Of a stretch of 64,000 bases of DNA, positions 25,491-33,301 are shown piece by piece. The DNA comes from DATBRG01 sp036560445 (lineage in GTDB: Bacteria; Pseudomonadota; Gammaproteobacteria; Burkholderiales; Methylophilaceae). Within the stretch, counting starts at the first letter, position 1. Every line of letters starts with the position of its first letter. Position numbers and translations under genes: made by a program. Location: contig DATBRG010000004.1 in assembly GCA_036560445.1 (NCBI GenBank), forward strand, positions 62,001 to 126,000. Direction: 5' to 3'. The notes under the pieces are model-generated. The model did not search any database and had not been told where the DNA came from. It saw nothing but the letters and a program-made list of their open reading frames with translations.

Positions 25491-26237
25491 TTAACGCAAG
25501 CCGCCTGTAATAAATAGCGTTTCACCCGTAATCCAGGAAGAATCGGCAGACGCAAAGAAGGCTACGGCCGGCGCTATATCTTCAGGTTGGCCGATACGAC
25601 CAAGTGGAGTAATTGCCTCCATGCTCTGACGTTGCTCGATAATACCAGTAGCATGCAGACCTTCTGTTTCCACCATGCCAGGGTTAATGGAGTTAACGCG
25701 TATCTTGCGCGGTGCGAGTTCTTTAGCCAATGAACGGGTGATGGCGTCCACTGCTGCCTTGGTGGAGCTATATACCGACATACCGGCCAATCCCAATGTG
25801 CTGACTACCGAACTGATATTGACGATGCTGCCACCTGCTGGATTGAAGTGCTTAACGGCCTGCTGTGTGCTAAAAATCAGGCCGAGCAGGTTGAGGTCGA
25901 TCTGCTTATAGAAATTATCTTCGGTGATCTCCTCCAACGGGGCTGGGGTGTAGATACCGGCATTGTTAACCAGAATATCGATCGGACCAAAAGCATTTGT
26001 TGACGCGGTGAACAAACGCTCAATATCTGCTTTTTTTGACATGTCCGCTTTTACCGCCAGTGCCTTGCCGCCGCTTCTTACTATATCAGCGACGACATGA
26101 TTTGCTGCTTCCTGGCTGGAAGCATAATTGACGACAACTGATGCGCCTTCTGCAGCCAGCAACTTGGCAATAGCTGCGCCTATGCCCTTGGATGCGCCAG
26201 TAACAACGGCAACTTTACCTGTTAATTTATTACTCAT
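25491..26237 (-). CDS. SDR family oxidoreductase (FabG-like)
   Basis: A 248-residue classical SDR: TGASKGIG cofactor motif, NNAGIYTPAP, catalytic Ser in NISSVVSTLGLAG, Tyr and Lys in YSSTKAAVD, and SINPGMVETEG. An AAGGAGCGAT leader gives a good ribosome binding site. It is divergent from a LysR regulator gene 145 bases away, which probably controls it. It resembles stress- or redox-linked SDRs rather than the housekeeping FabG, which lies in fatty-acid operons. Confidence 0.88.
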   Translation of the reverse strand: MSNKLTGKVAVVTGASKGIGAAIAKLLAAEGASVVVNYASSQEAANHVVADIVRSGGKALAVKADMSKKADIERLFTASTNAFGPIDILVNNAGIYTPAPLEEITEDNFYKQIDLNLLGLIFSTQQAVKHFNPAGGSIVNISSVVSTLGLAGMSVYSSTKAAVDAITRSLAKELAPRKIRVNSINPGMVETEGLHATGIIEQRQSMEAITPLGRIGQPEDIAPAVAFFASADSSWITGETLFITGGLR

Positions 26238-26308
26238 GATATCGCTCCTTTAATTAAAGAGTTGTGAATTTGTGGTTCAGCGTTATTTCAAATCACTGAA
26301 TGTTGAGG

Positions 26309-26375
26309 CCAGTATATTGATATACAAAATCAGGATAAATAATGTAATACTGGAAACACTGTATTGATTTACTGG
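26309..26375. promoter_or_regulatory. Candidate LysR-regulator binding region
   Basis: Between the divergent SDR and LysR genes the hexamer TACTGG occurs at 26348-26353 with its reverse complement CCAGTA at 26309-26314 and ACTGG again at 26371-26375; AATAC/GTATT arms flank the central copy with the T-N11-A-like spacing typical of LysR sites. The assignment is by position and symmetry only. Confidence 0.4.
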
Positions 26376-26382
26376 ATAATTA

Positions 26383-27297
26383 ATGGACAGATTTGATGCC
26401 ATGCTGGCTTTTACACGAGTTGTGGAACTCAGTAGCTTTACTCAAGCAGCTACCTCATTGAATATTCCCAAGGCAACGTTATCGGCCCAGGTGGCGGCAC
26501 TTGAGAAACGCCTGAATGTAAAGCTGCTGCACCGCACTACACGCCACGTCAGCATTACTAAAGAAGGCACCGCTTATTATGAACGCGCTACTCGACTACT
26601 GAATGACCTAGAAGAAACCGAATCTGCCGTCAGCCAAACCAGCCGTTCCTACAAGGGACGATTACGCGTGGATACTTCCGGTACCTTGGGGCGTCAGATT
26701 ATTGTCCCTGCATTGAGTGATTTTTTCAGGCGCTACCCAGATATCAATCTGGAAATAGGTTGCACTGACCGAGCTATGGATTTGTTGCAGGAAGGTATTG
26801 ATTGCGCGATACGAGGCGGCATGCCACTGGACGAATCACTGGTAGCAAGAAAGCTGATAGAAACTCAGCCTATCACTTGCGCTACCCAAGCTTATCTTGA
26901 CCAGAATGGTACACCGCAGACGCTTGAAGAATTGGAACAGCATATGGTGGTGAATTATTTCTCGCCAAGAACCGGCAAGGTAGTGGGCTTCAACTATATC
27001 AAGGATGGCGAGAACGTTTCGATATTTGGCCGCCGCCGGGTTAGCCTGAATGATATTGATGCTTGTCTATCCGCAGCGCTGGCCGATATCGGTATTGTGC
27101 AATTGCCCTACTTTTGTGTCAGAAACTTTATCAAGTCGGGCAAGCTGAAAAGGATACTCCCCGACCACCCTTCTGAAAGACTACCGGTGCATATCGTCTA
27201 TCTGCATAATCGGCACCTTTCGGCCAATGTAAGAGCCTTTGTCGATTGGGTTGTCGATCTGTTTGCCAAGGAACAACAAGCCTATTTAACTCAGTAA
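26383..27297 (+). CDS. LysR family transcriptional regulator
   Basis: A 304-residue regulator. Residues 1-60 form the winged HTH (MDRFDAMLAFTRVVELSSFT, then LNIPKATLSAQVAALEKRLN, RTTRHVSITKEG). The rest is the two-lobed ligand-binding domain (GRLRVDTSGTLGRQIIVPAL, DCAIRGGMPLDESLVARKL). It is of the CrgA/AaeR-like subgroup that often controls neighbouring oxidoreductases. It faces the SDR pair, so it is their likely regulator. Confidence 0.9.
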   Translation: MDRFDAMLAFTRVVELSSFTQAATSLNIPKATLSAQVAALEKRLNVKLLHRTTRHVSITKEGTAYYERATRLLNDLEETESAVSQTSRSYKGRLRVDTSGTLGRQIIVPALSDFFRRYPDINLEIGCTDRAMDLLQEGIDCAIRGGMPLDESLVARKLIETQPITCATQAYLDQNGTPQTLEELEQHMVVNYFSPRTGKVVGFNYIKDGENVSIFGRRRVSLNDIDACLSAALADIGIVQLPYFCVRNFIKSGKLKRILPDHPSERLPVHIVYLHNRHLSANVRAFVDWVVDLFAKEQQAYLTQ

Positions 27298-27356
27298 GCC
27301 GGGCCAGCCCAACATGCCTTATTAAAATTTGTGATGTGCACTCCACATTAGCTGCA

Positions 27357-27384
27357 TTGACAATTACTGCATATGCAGTAATAT
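27357..27384 (+). promoter_or_regulatory. marR promoter with perfect 20-base operator palindrome
   Basis: A consensus -35 TTGACA (27357-27362) is spaced 16 bases from TAATAT (27379-27384). The whole spacer is taken by a perfect dyad with half-site ATTACTGCAT (27363-27372) and ATGCAGTAAT (27373-27382), a good MarR-type operator. The -10 box ends only six bases before the ATG at 27391, so the transcript would begin at or next to the start codon. Confidence 0.75.
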
Positions 27385-27390
27385 GTATGC

Positions 27391-27873
27391 ATGACTAAAG
27401 ACAATCATTCAAAAAACACCGATCTGCCGGATTTTTATAGCGGCCAGAATTACGTGATCGAGGAATCTGTCGGCTACATGATCAGGCAGGCCCAGCTTGC
27501 CTTACACCGGACGATAGACAGCAAGATGGCTGCGCTTGATTTGACAGCAATGCAATGGGGGCCTCTGCTACTCATCGGCCATGGCAAAGCACGCACAGCG
27601 GCGGACCTCTCTCGCTGCGGTGGTGTGGAAACCAGCACCATGACGCGCATGCTAGATCGCCTGGAGTCCAAAGGACTAATAATCCGCAAACGTAGCGAAA
27701 GTGACAGGCGCATCATCTTTTTAGAGCTTACCGATGAAGGCAAACGCCTTGTCTCCGAAGTACCTAATCTGCTTGCCGAAAGTCTGAATCAACACCTACG
27801 TGGCTTCAACCAGCAGGAACTGGACACGCTTAAATCACTACTCAAGCGTTTCACGGTTAACCCTGAAAGCTGA
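27391..27873 (+). CDS. MarR family transcriptional regulator of the efflux operon
   Basis: A 160-residue regulator with the MarR winged helix: LHRTIDSKMAALDLTAMQWG, AADLSRCGGVETSTMTRMLD and the wing ESDRRIIFLELTDEGKRL. It should repress itself and the three downstream efflux genes and be released by a drug or phenolic ligand, as EmrR does. It is preceded by a perfect palindromic operator and has no ribosome binding site; the mRNA is probably leaderless. The outer-membrane factor gene begins six bases after its stop. Confidence 0.92.
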   Translation: MTKDNHSKNTDLPDFYSGQNYVIEESVGYMIRQAQLALHRTIDSKMAALDLTAMQWGPLLLIGHGKARTAADLSRCGGVETSTMTRMLDRLESKGLIIRKRSESDRRIIFLELTDEGKRLVSEVPNLLAESLNQHLRGFNQQELDTLKSLLKRFTVNPES

Positions 27874-27879
27874 GTCTTG

Positions 27880-29337
27880 ATGAAACTTAAACCGTATTTA
27901 GCTAAGTTTACTCAAACAACTGCGCTGCTCAGTCTAACTTTCTCTGCCGCTATCATAAGCGGCTGCGTAAGTTCTGCCGGCATTCAGCATGAGCAAAAAC
28001 TGGCCGAAGCGGCGACCCTTGGGGCAAATGCACAATTTGATGCATGGCCAACCCAGGACTGGTGGAAAAATCTGCGAGACCCTGAGTTAGATCAACTTAT
28101 CGAACAAGCACTGAAAGAAAATCCGAATATTGCAGAAGCCGCGAGCCGTATTAAGAAAGCTGCCGCTTATGCCAATGCCGCCAATGCTGCGCTTGCACCA
28201 CAAGTAAATGGCAGCCTGAGCATCAGCCGTCAGCGTCTCTCAGAAAATGCATTTTATCCGCCGCCTTTCGGTGGCTCATACCAGAATATTGCAGATACCT
28301 CATTGAACGCTTCGTGGGATCTGGATTTCTGGGGCAAAAACCATCATGCATTGAAAGCAGCCCTATCCGAAACTGAAGCTGCCAAGGCAGAAGAGGCCGC
28401 GACTAAACTCATGGTTTCAACTGCAGTTGCGCGTACCTATTACACACTTGCACAACAACTCGAACAGCAAAAGCTGGCGGAGCAATCACTCAAGCAACGC
28501 GATCAGGAGCTTGACTTAATCAAAGCGCGTATAGAAAACGGGCTCGATACCAATGTAGAGCTGGAACAAGGTAAAGCTGCGGCATATGCAGCACACGTAG
28601 ATCTTGAAGTAGCGGCTGAAAATGCCAGCCTGACTCGGAATGCCCTCGCTGCAATCACTGCCCAGGCACCCCAAAACCTCAAGGTACAGCCAGTTTTACC
28701 TAATTTCGAGCCCCAAACTCGGCCAGATGACATCCCTGTCGACCTCATTAGCCACAGGCCAGACCTGATTGCAGCAAAAGCGCGTATCAATACGGCTTCT
28801 GCTGAGATTGCGTCAGCGAAAGCAGAGTTTTACCCCAATGTCAGCCTGTCCGCATTCATCGGCTTATCATCATTCGGCTTATCCAAATTTATCGAGCTAG
28901 GTAGTACTGTTGCAGGAGTTGGGCCAGCAGTGCATCTGCCGATATTTGATGCAGGTAAGTTGAGAGCCAATCTGACCTCAAAAAATGCTGATTTTGATAT
29001 CGCCATCTCGAGCTACAACGAAGTATTGCTAGAAGCCATTCATGACGTGGCTGACCAGATCACCTCGATCAAGTCGGTACGCCTACAATCAAGCAATCAG
29101 CAGGCCGCGCTGGATTCAGCAGAGGCCGCCTACAAACTCGCCACATTGCGCTATGAGGCGGGGCTTACCAATTACATCACCGTGTTGGTCGCGGAGGATA
29201 GCTTGTTGCGCGAGCGTAGCCGCATGGTCAACCTCAAGGCCCGTGCACTAGACCTCAATATAGCGCTCATTAAAAGTCTGGGCGGTGGATTTAGCACCCC
29301 GCAAGTTAAACAAGCCGAGCTAGTCAATCCGTCATAG
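27880..29337 (+). CDS. Outer-membrane efflux lipoprotein (NodT/TolC family)
   Basis: A protein of 485 residues. The signal peptide ends in the lipobox IISGC, so Cys is lipidated. Two OEP repeats follow, with the NodT markers WPTQDWWKNLRDPELDQLIE, LNASWDLDFWGKNHHALKAA, ISHRPDLIAAKARI and FYPNVSLSAFIGL. It forms the trimeric outer-membrane duct of a tripartite pump with the next two proteins. The frame also opens with TTG three bases earlier; the ATG at 27880 is the better start. Confidence 0.92.
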   Translation: MKLKPYLAKFTQTTALLSLTFSAAIISGCVSSAGIQHEQKLAEAATLGANAQFDAWPTQDWWKNLRDPELDQLIEQALKENPNIAEAASRIKKAAAYANAANAALAPQVNGSLSISRQRLSENAFYPPPFGGSYQNIADTSLNASWDLDFWGKNHHALKAALSETEAAKAEEAATKLMVSTAVARTYYTLAQQLEQQKLAEQSLKQRDQELDLIKARIENGLDTNVELEQGKAAAYAAHVDLEVAAENASLTRNALAAITAQAPQNLKVQPVLPNFEPQTRPDDIPVDLISHRPDLIAAKARINTASAEIASAKAEFYPNVSLSAFIGLSSFGLSKFIELGSTVAGVGPAVHLPIFDAGKLRANLTSKNADFDIAISSYNEVLLEAIHDVADQITSIKSVRLQSSNQQAALDSAEAAYKLATLRYEAGLTNYITVLVAEDSLLRERSRMVNLKARALDLNIALIKSLGGGFSTPQVKQAELVNPS

Positions 29338-29392
29338 AAAACGAGTATTGATATGAAAACAGCGTTAACCCTAATTTTAAGGTATGTATCGT

Positions 29393-30691
29393 ATGAGTGA
29401 ATCGAATCAAGCTGCTGCCGTTACTCCCGAAAAAAACGGAAACACCAATGGCAAAAGAAAAGTGCTGCTTATCAGTGCTTCCGTCATCTTCCTGATTGCT
29501 GGCGCCATCTGGCTAGCTTATTGGTATCTTGTGCTGCGTAACTACCAGTCGACCGATGACGCTTATGTAGCGGGCAATATAATTCAGATCACTTCCCAGG
29601 TGAATGGCACTGTTGTAGAAATCAATACTCAGGACACGGATTACGTATCTGCCGGTGAAGCACTGCTGCGCTTAGACCCGACCGATGCTGATGTCGCCTT
29701 GAAAAAAGCCGAAGCCCAGCTAGCCCAGACCGTACGTCAGACCAGAACGCTATTTGCTAATAACGAAACGCTTGCGGCCAACTTTAGTGAACGCAAGTCT
29801 GAACTGGCACGCATGCAATCAGATGTGGATAAAGCGCGGGAAGACCTGAAACGACGCGAGGCACTTGCACCAGCGGGCGCCGTTTCAAAAGAAGAACTAC
29901 AGCACGCACAAACAGCTTTAAGTAATGCCCTGAGTGCCATGGCGTCGGCTAAATCGAGTCTTTTGGGCTCACAGGAACAACTCAACTCAAGCCGCGCCTT
30001 GACCGAAGGCACCTCCATCGAAACTCACCCTGGGGTTGAGGCCGCGGCAGCTATGGTGCGTGATGCCTATCTGGCAAGGGCCAGGTGCGATATCACAGCA
30101 CCCGTCGCCGGCCAGGTTGCAAAACGTGGAGTGCAAATCGGGCAGCGTATACAGACTGGTTCGCCGCTCATGGCAATTGTGCCGCTAGACCAGGTATGGG
30201 TAGATGCCAACTTCAAAGAAAACCAATTACGCCGCATGCGTATCGGCCAGCCCGTAGAGCTCTACACCGACATTTATGGCAGCAAGATTAAATATTCCGG
30301 CCATATTGCCGGCTTGGGCGCAGGTACTGGCTCGGCATTTTCCTTACTGCCAGCTCAAAACGCCACTGGCAACTGGATTAAAATTGTTCAGCGTATCCCT
30401 GTGCGAATCGAATTAGATAAAGACCAGCTTAAGACACATCCTTTGCGTGTTGGCCTGTCGATAGAAGCAACTGTGGACGTGAGTGATAGCAACGGCAAAC
30501 TTTTGGCCGATACAACCAGAACCGCACCCTTGTCCACCAGTGCGCAAATGAAAGATGAAGCCGATGCCGCGGACCTGCTGGTGAAGCAAATCATTAATGC
30601 CAATCTGGGGAAGGTGGGAGTACAGAAGGGTAGTGTTTACTCCAATCGAACCCCCGGCGCAGCGCAATACAATAGTGACGGCAAGCTTTAA
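29393..30691 (+). CDS. EmrA-type membrane fusion protein
   Basis: A HlyD-family periplasmic adaptor of about 432 residues: one membrane segment (VLLISASVIFLIAGAIWLAY), the biotinyl-lipoyl motif (YQSTDDAYVAGNIIQITSQV, GTVVEINTQD), a long alpha-hairpin (about 100-200, ending APAGAVSKEELQHA) and the beta-barrel part with VWVDANFKENQLRRMRIGQP. The start at 29393 gives a proper distance to AAGG; an ATG at 29384 in the same frame is too close. It links the DHA2 pump to the outer-membrane duct. Confidence 0.9.
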   Translation: MSESNQAAAVTPEKNGNTNGKRKVLLISASVIFLIAGAIWLAYWYLVLRNYQSTDDAYVAGNIIQITSQVNGTVVEINTQDTDYVSAGEALLRLDPTDADVALKKAEAQLAQTVRQTRTLFANNETLAANFSERKSELARMQSDVDKAREDLKRREALAPAGAVSKEELQHAQTALSNALSAMASAKSSLLGSQEQLNSSRALTEGTSIETHPGVEAAAAMVRDAYLARARCDITAPVAGQVAKRGVQIGQRIQTGSPLMAIVPLDQVWVDANFKENQLRRMRIGQPVELYTDIYGSKIKYSGHIAGLGAGTGSAFSLLPAQNATGNWIKIVQRIPVRIELDKDQLKTHPLRVGLSIEATVDVSDSNGKLLADTTRTAPLSTSAQMKDEADAADLLVKQIINANLGKVGVQKGSVYSNRTPGAAQYNSDGKL

Positions 30692-30696
30692 GCAGA

Positions 30697-32262
30697 ATGG
30701 CTGAGGCAAACACCACCAGCGCCCCCGTAGTGCCCCCGCCGCTCAAGGGCAGTGCGTTACTGCTAGGGACGATTGCGTTATCTCTAGCCACATTCATGAA
30801 TGTGCTGGATACCTCGATAGCGAACGTCTCCTTGCCCGCCATTGCTGGCGACCTGGGCGTCGCCCCCAATCAGGCCACCTGGGTGATCACCTCATTTGCC
30901 GTTGCCAATGCCATTTCCATTCCGCTGACCGGATGGCTGACCATGCGCTTTGGCGCCGTCAGGCTTTTTACTTTATCTGTCTTACTATTTGTAGTTGCTT
31001 CACTACTATGCGGTTTTGCACCTTCCATCGAAATGCTTATCCTGTTTCGGGTGATCCAGGGGGCAGTTGCCGGGCCCATGATCCCATTATCACAATCCCT
31101 GCTTTTATCGAGCTATCCTCCAAGCAAATCTGGCACTGCGCTGGCCATGTGGTCACTCACAACCTTGATAGCGCCTATCATGGGGCCTTTGCTTGGCGGC
31201 TATATCACTGACAACATTGCCTGGCCGTGGATTTTTTATATCAATATCCCAATCGGTGTAGCCGCTGCCTGGGTAACTTGGGCCATTTACCACAAGCGTG
31301 AAACCCCTAGAAAAAAATTGCCAGTGGATTTCATTGGGCTCGCATTACTTGTGGTATGGGTTGGTGCTTTGCAGATCGCACTGGATAAAGGCAAAGAGCT
31401 GGATTGGTTTGCGTCACCGATGATCTTAGGCCTTAGTGTCACCGCTTTTGTCGGCTTCGTTTTCTTCCTGATCTGGGAACTGACAGACAATCATCCAGTA
31501 GTAGACCTGCGCTTATTCAAGCGGCTTAATTTCAGTATTGGCGTGATTACACTATCGCTGGGTTATGGCGTATTTTTCGGTAACGTTGTGCTGTTGCCAC
31601 TGTGGCTGCAGGAATACATGGGTTATACGGCTACCTGGGCTGGCTTGATTACGGCTCCGGTTGGGCTGCTGGCGATTGTATTTTCGCCTATCGTTGGCAA
31701 GAACATACAGAAAGTGGATCTGCGCATATTATCCTCAGTCGCATTCTTAGTATTTGCGCTGGTATTTTGGATGCGTTCGAACTTTACCGCCCAGACCGAT
31801 GTGCAAGCATTGTTGCTACCAACCATTATTCAGGGGATTGCCATGGCATTCTTCTTCATCCCACTGGTCAGCCTGACTTTATCCGGCCTGCGCCCTGACC
31901 AGATACCGGCAGCTTCGGGGTTATCCAACTTTGTTCGCATTACCGCTGGTGCTTTTGGCACCTCTATAGCCACCACGGTTTGGGATAACCGCGCCAGCTT
32001 GCACCATGCCAGGCTGATTGAGCACATCTCCCCATTTGATTACGAGGCCAGTGATGCGATTAATAAACTGCAGCAGAGCGGCATGTCACTGGAACAAGCC
32101 ACTGGGCAAATTAACCAACTTATCAATCAGCAGGCCTTCGTGCGCTCCGCAGACGATATATTTTTTGTTTCTGCAGTTATCTGTCTGGCACTAATCGGCA
32201 TCGTATGGCTGGCAAGACCGGTCAAATCTGGATCCTCTGCTGAAGCAGCTGGTGCACACTAA
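30697..32262 (+). CDS. EmrB-type MFS drug efflux pump (DHA2, 14 TM)
   Basis: A 521-residue major facilitator with 14 predicted membrane segments and the DHA2 signatures FMNVLDTSIANVSLPAIAGD, NQATWVITSFAVANAISIPL, WLTMRFGAVRLF (motif A) and RVIQGAVAGPMIPLSQSLLL (motif B/C). It exports drugs or toxic lipophilic compounds using the proton gradient. It begins five bases after the membrane fusion gene and completes the tripartite operon behind the MarR regulator. Confidence 0.93.
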   Translation: MAEANTTSAPVVPPPLKGSALLLGTIALSLATFMNVLDTSIANVSLPAIAGDLGVAPNQATWVITSFAVANAISIPLTGWLTMRFGAVRLFTLSVLLFVVASLLCGFAPSIEMLILFRVIQGAVAGPMIPLSQSLLLSSYPPSKSGTALAMWSLTTLIAPIMGPLLGGYITDNIAWPWIFYINIPIGVAAAWVTWAIYHKRETPRKKLPVDFIGLALLVVWVGALQIALDKGKELDWFASPMILGLSVTAFVGFVFFLIWELTDNHPVVDLRLFKRLNFSIGVITLSLGYGVFFGNVVLLPLWLQEYMGYTATWAGLITAPVGLLAIVFSPIVGKNIQKVDLRILSSVAFLVFALVFWMRSNFTAQTDVQALLLPTIIQGIAMAFFFIPLVSLTLSGLRPDQIPAASGLSNFVRITAGAFGTSIATTVWDNRASLHHARLIEHISPFDYEASDAINKLQQSGMSLEQATGQINQLINQQAFVRSADDIFFVSAVICLALIGIVWLARPVKSGSSAEAAGAH

Positions 32263-32283
32263 TTTTCTTAATCTTACGAAAGA

Positions 32284-32610
32284 TTACAGTTTTAATTTCA
32301 GCTTAATGCGACGCAGCATTTGGCTAAGCAAATTGCCATCAAGCTTGTAATGTTTGTGTAATGGCTTTTTAACTTCCCAGCTACAAACCATGCCTGCCGG
32401 GAATGTCACTAAATCACCTTTACCAAACTGCACCGGCACTCCGTTTTCTGGAGTTATCACACATTCACCTTCTAGGATGTAGGCGATTTCCTGCTCGGGA
32501 AATACCCATGGAAATACGGAAACTTCCTTTTGCCACGTGGGCCATTTTGATACACCTAGAGTTTGAAGGCGATCTTGCGATGGGTTATTTGCTACAATGA
32601 TATTGCTCAT
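32284..32610 (-). CDS. Cupin domain protein (Cupin_3/DUF861-like)
   Basis: A single-cupin protein of about 108 residues: PWVFPEQEIAYILEGECVIT, GKGDLVTFPAGMVCSWEV. The first cupin motif has Glu and no clear His pair, as in the DUF861 group, whose members include ureidoglycolate and ethanolamine-related enzymes. The frame extends to 32646, but the ATG at 32610 with AAGG at good distance is the better start. It converges with the efflux pump gene, leaving 21 bases and no visible terminator. Substrate unknown. Confidence 0.8.
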   Translation of the reverse strand: MSNIIVANNPSQDRLQTLGVSKWPTWQKEVSVFPWVFPEQEIAYILEGECVITPENGVPVQFGKGDLVTFPAGMVCSWEVKKPLHKHYKLDGNLLSQMLRRIKLKLKL

Positions 32611-32901
32611 GTTTAGCCTTGGTTTGCCGACCGCGCGAACGGCCATGTTGGGAAGTTTGCTATGTTAATGCAATTGCATACAAACATGCCGTAGATTTTT
32701 GCCACAGCATCTTCAAAACATGAGCTTAGGCAAAGCACTGCTTCGCATAGGGCAGAGTAAATATCGCCCCGCTCCCCCTGATATCAGCCTATGATGAAGC
32801 CACATTGGTTAAGCCGATAAGCTCAGCCCCACAGGGAAATACCTGCAACTGTATCGTATGCGTAGCTGTGCATTTATGCCGGCAATGCGAGGAGAAACAC
32901 C

Positions 32902-33030
32902 ATGGCAAAAGGCCAGCAACGTAGCAAGAAGGAACTAAAGAAGCCCAAGCAGGATAAAACGGTGGTCGTGCCGATAGGTACGCTAATCACCCCTCCTAAG
33001 GCAAGTTTACCCAGGAAACAAAAGCACTAA
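32902..33030 (+). CDS. Small lysine-rich basic protein
   Basis: A 42-residue gene with a strong ribosome binding site (GAGGAG, eight bases before ATG). The product is extremely basic in its first half (KGQQRSKKELKKPKQ) and then has a short hydrophobic/Pro stretch (VVVPIGTLITPPKASLP). Similar short MAKGQ-type Lys-rich proteins occur in many proteobacteria without known function; nucleic-acid or ribosome binding would fit the charge. The strong ribosome binding site and isolated position support a real gene. A weak hairpin (GTGGG/CCCAC, 33045-33063) follows. Confidence 0.65.
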   Translation: MAKGQQRSKKELKKPKQDKTVVVPIGTLITPPKASLPRKQKH

Positions 33031-33301
33031 GTATTCTCAATTGCGTGGGCTGGTTTCTCCCACACGATAGTTTCTAAATCATTTAGCATTCAGTTTGCTC
33101 AAATGCAGCAGGGTAATTACTTTGCAAATTGAGGGAACGAGTAATATGAAATAGACTCTTACAAGTTGATTGCTTTGCCCATACAGTTAATTTTAATAAC
33201 AAATCAACATAATCAGTTTAATTATCCTACACAGCAGGCGCATGGCGTGTAGATGGTAAACCAACTAAATAATTGCAAAGCTCCACTTTCAGGCATTAAG
33301 A

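Noticed and set aside
29353..29400. A 15-residue leader-like frame before the membrane fusion gene
   Set aside because: Its end overlaps the fusion protein start, but it has no clear ribosome binding site and no attenuator-like structure; too weak to call.
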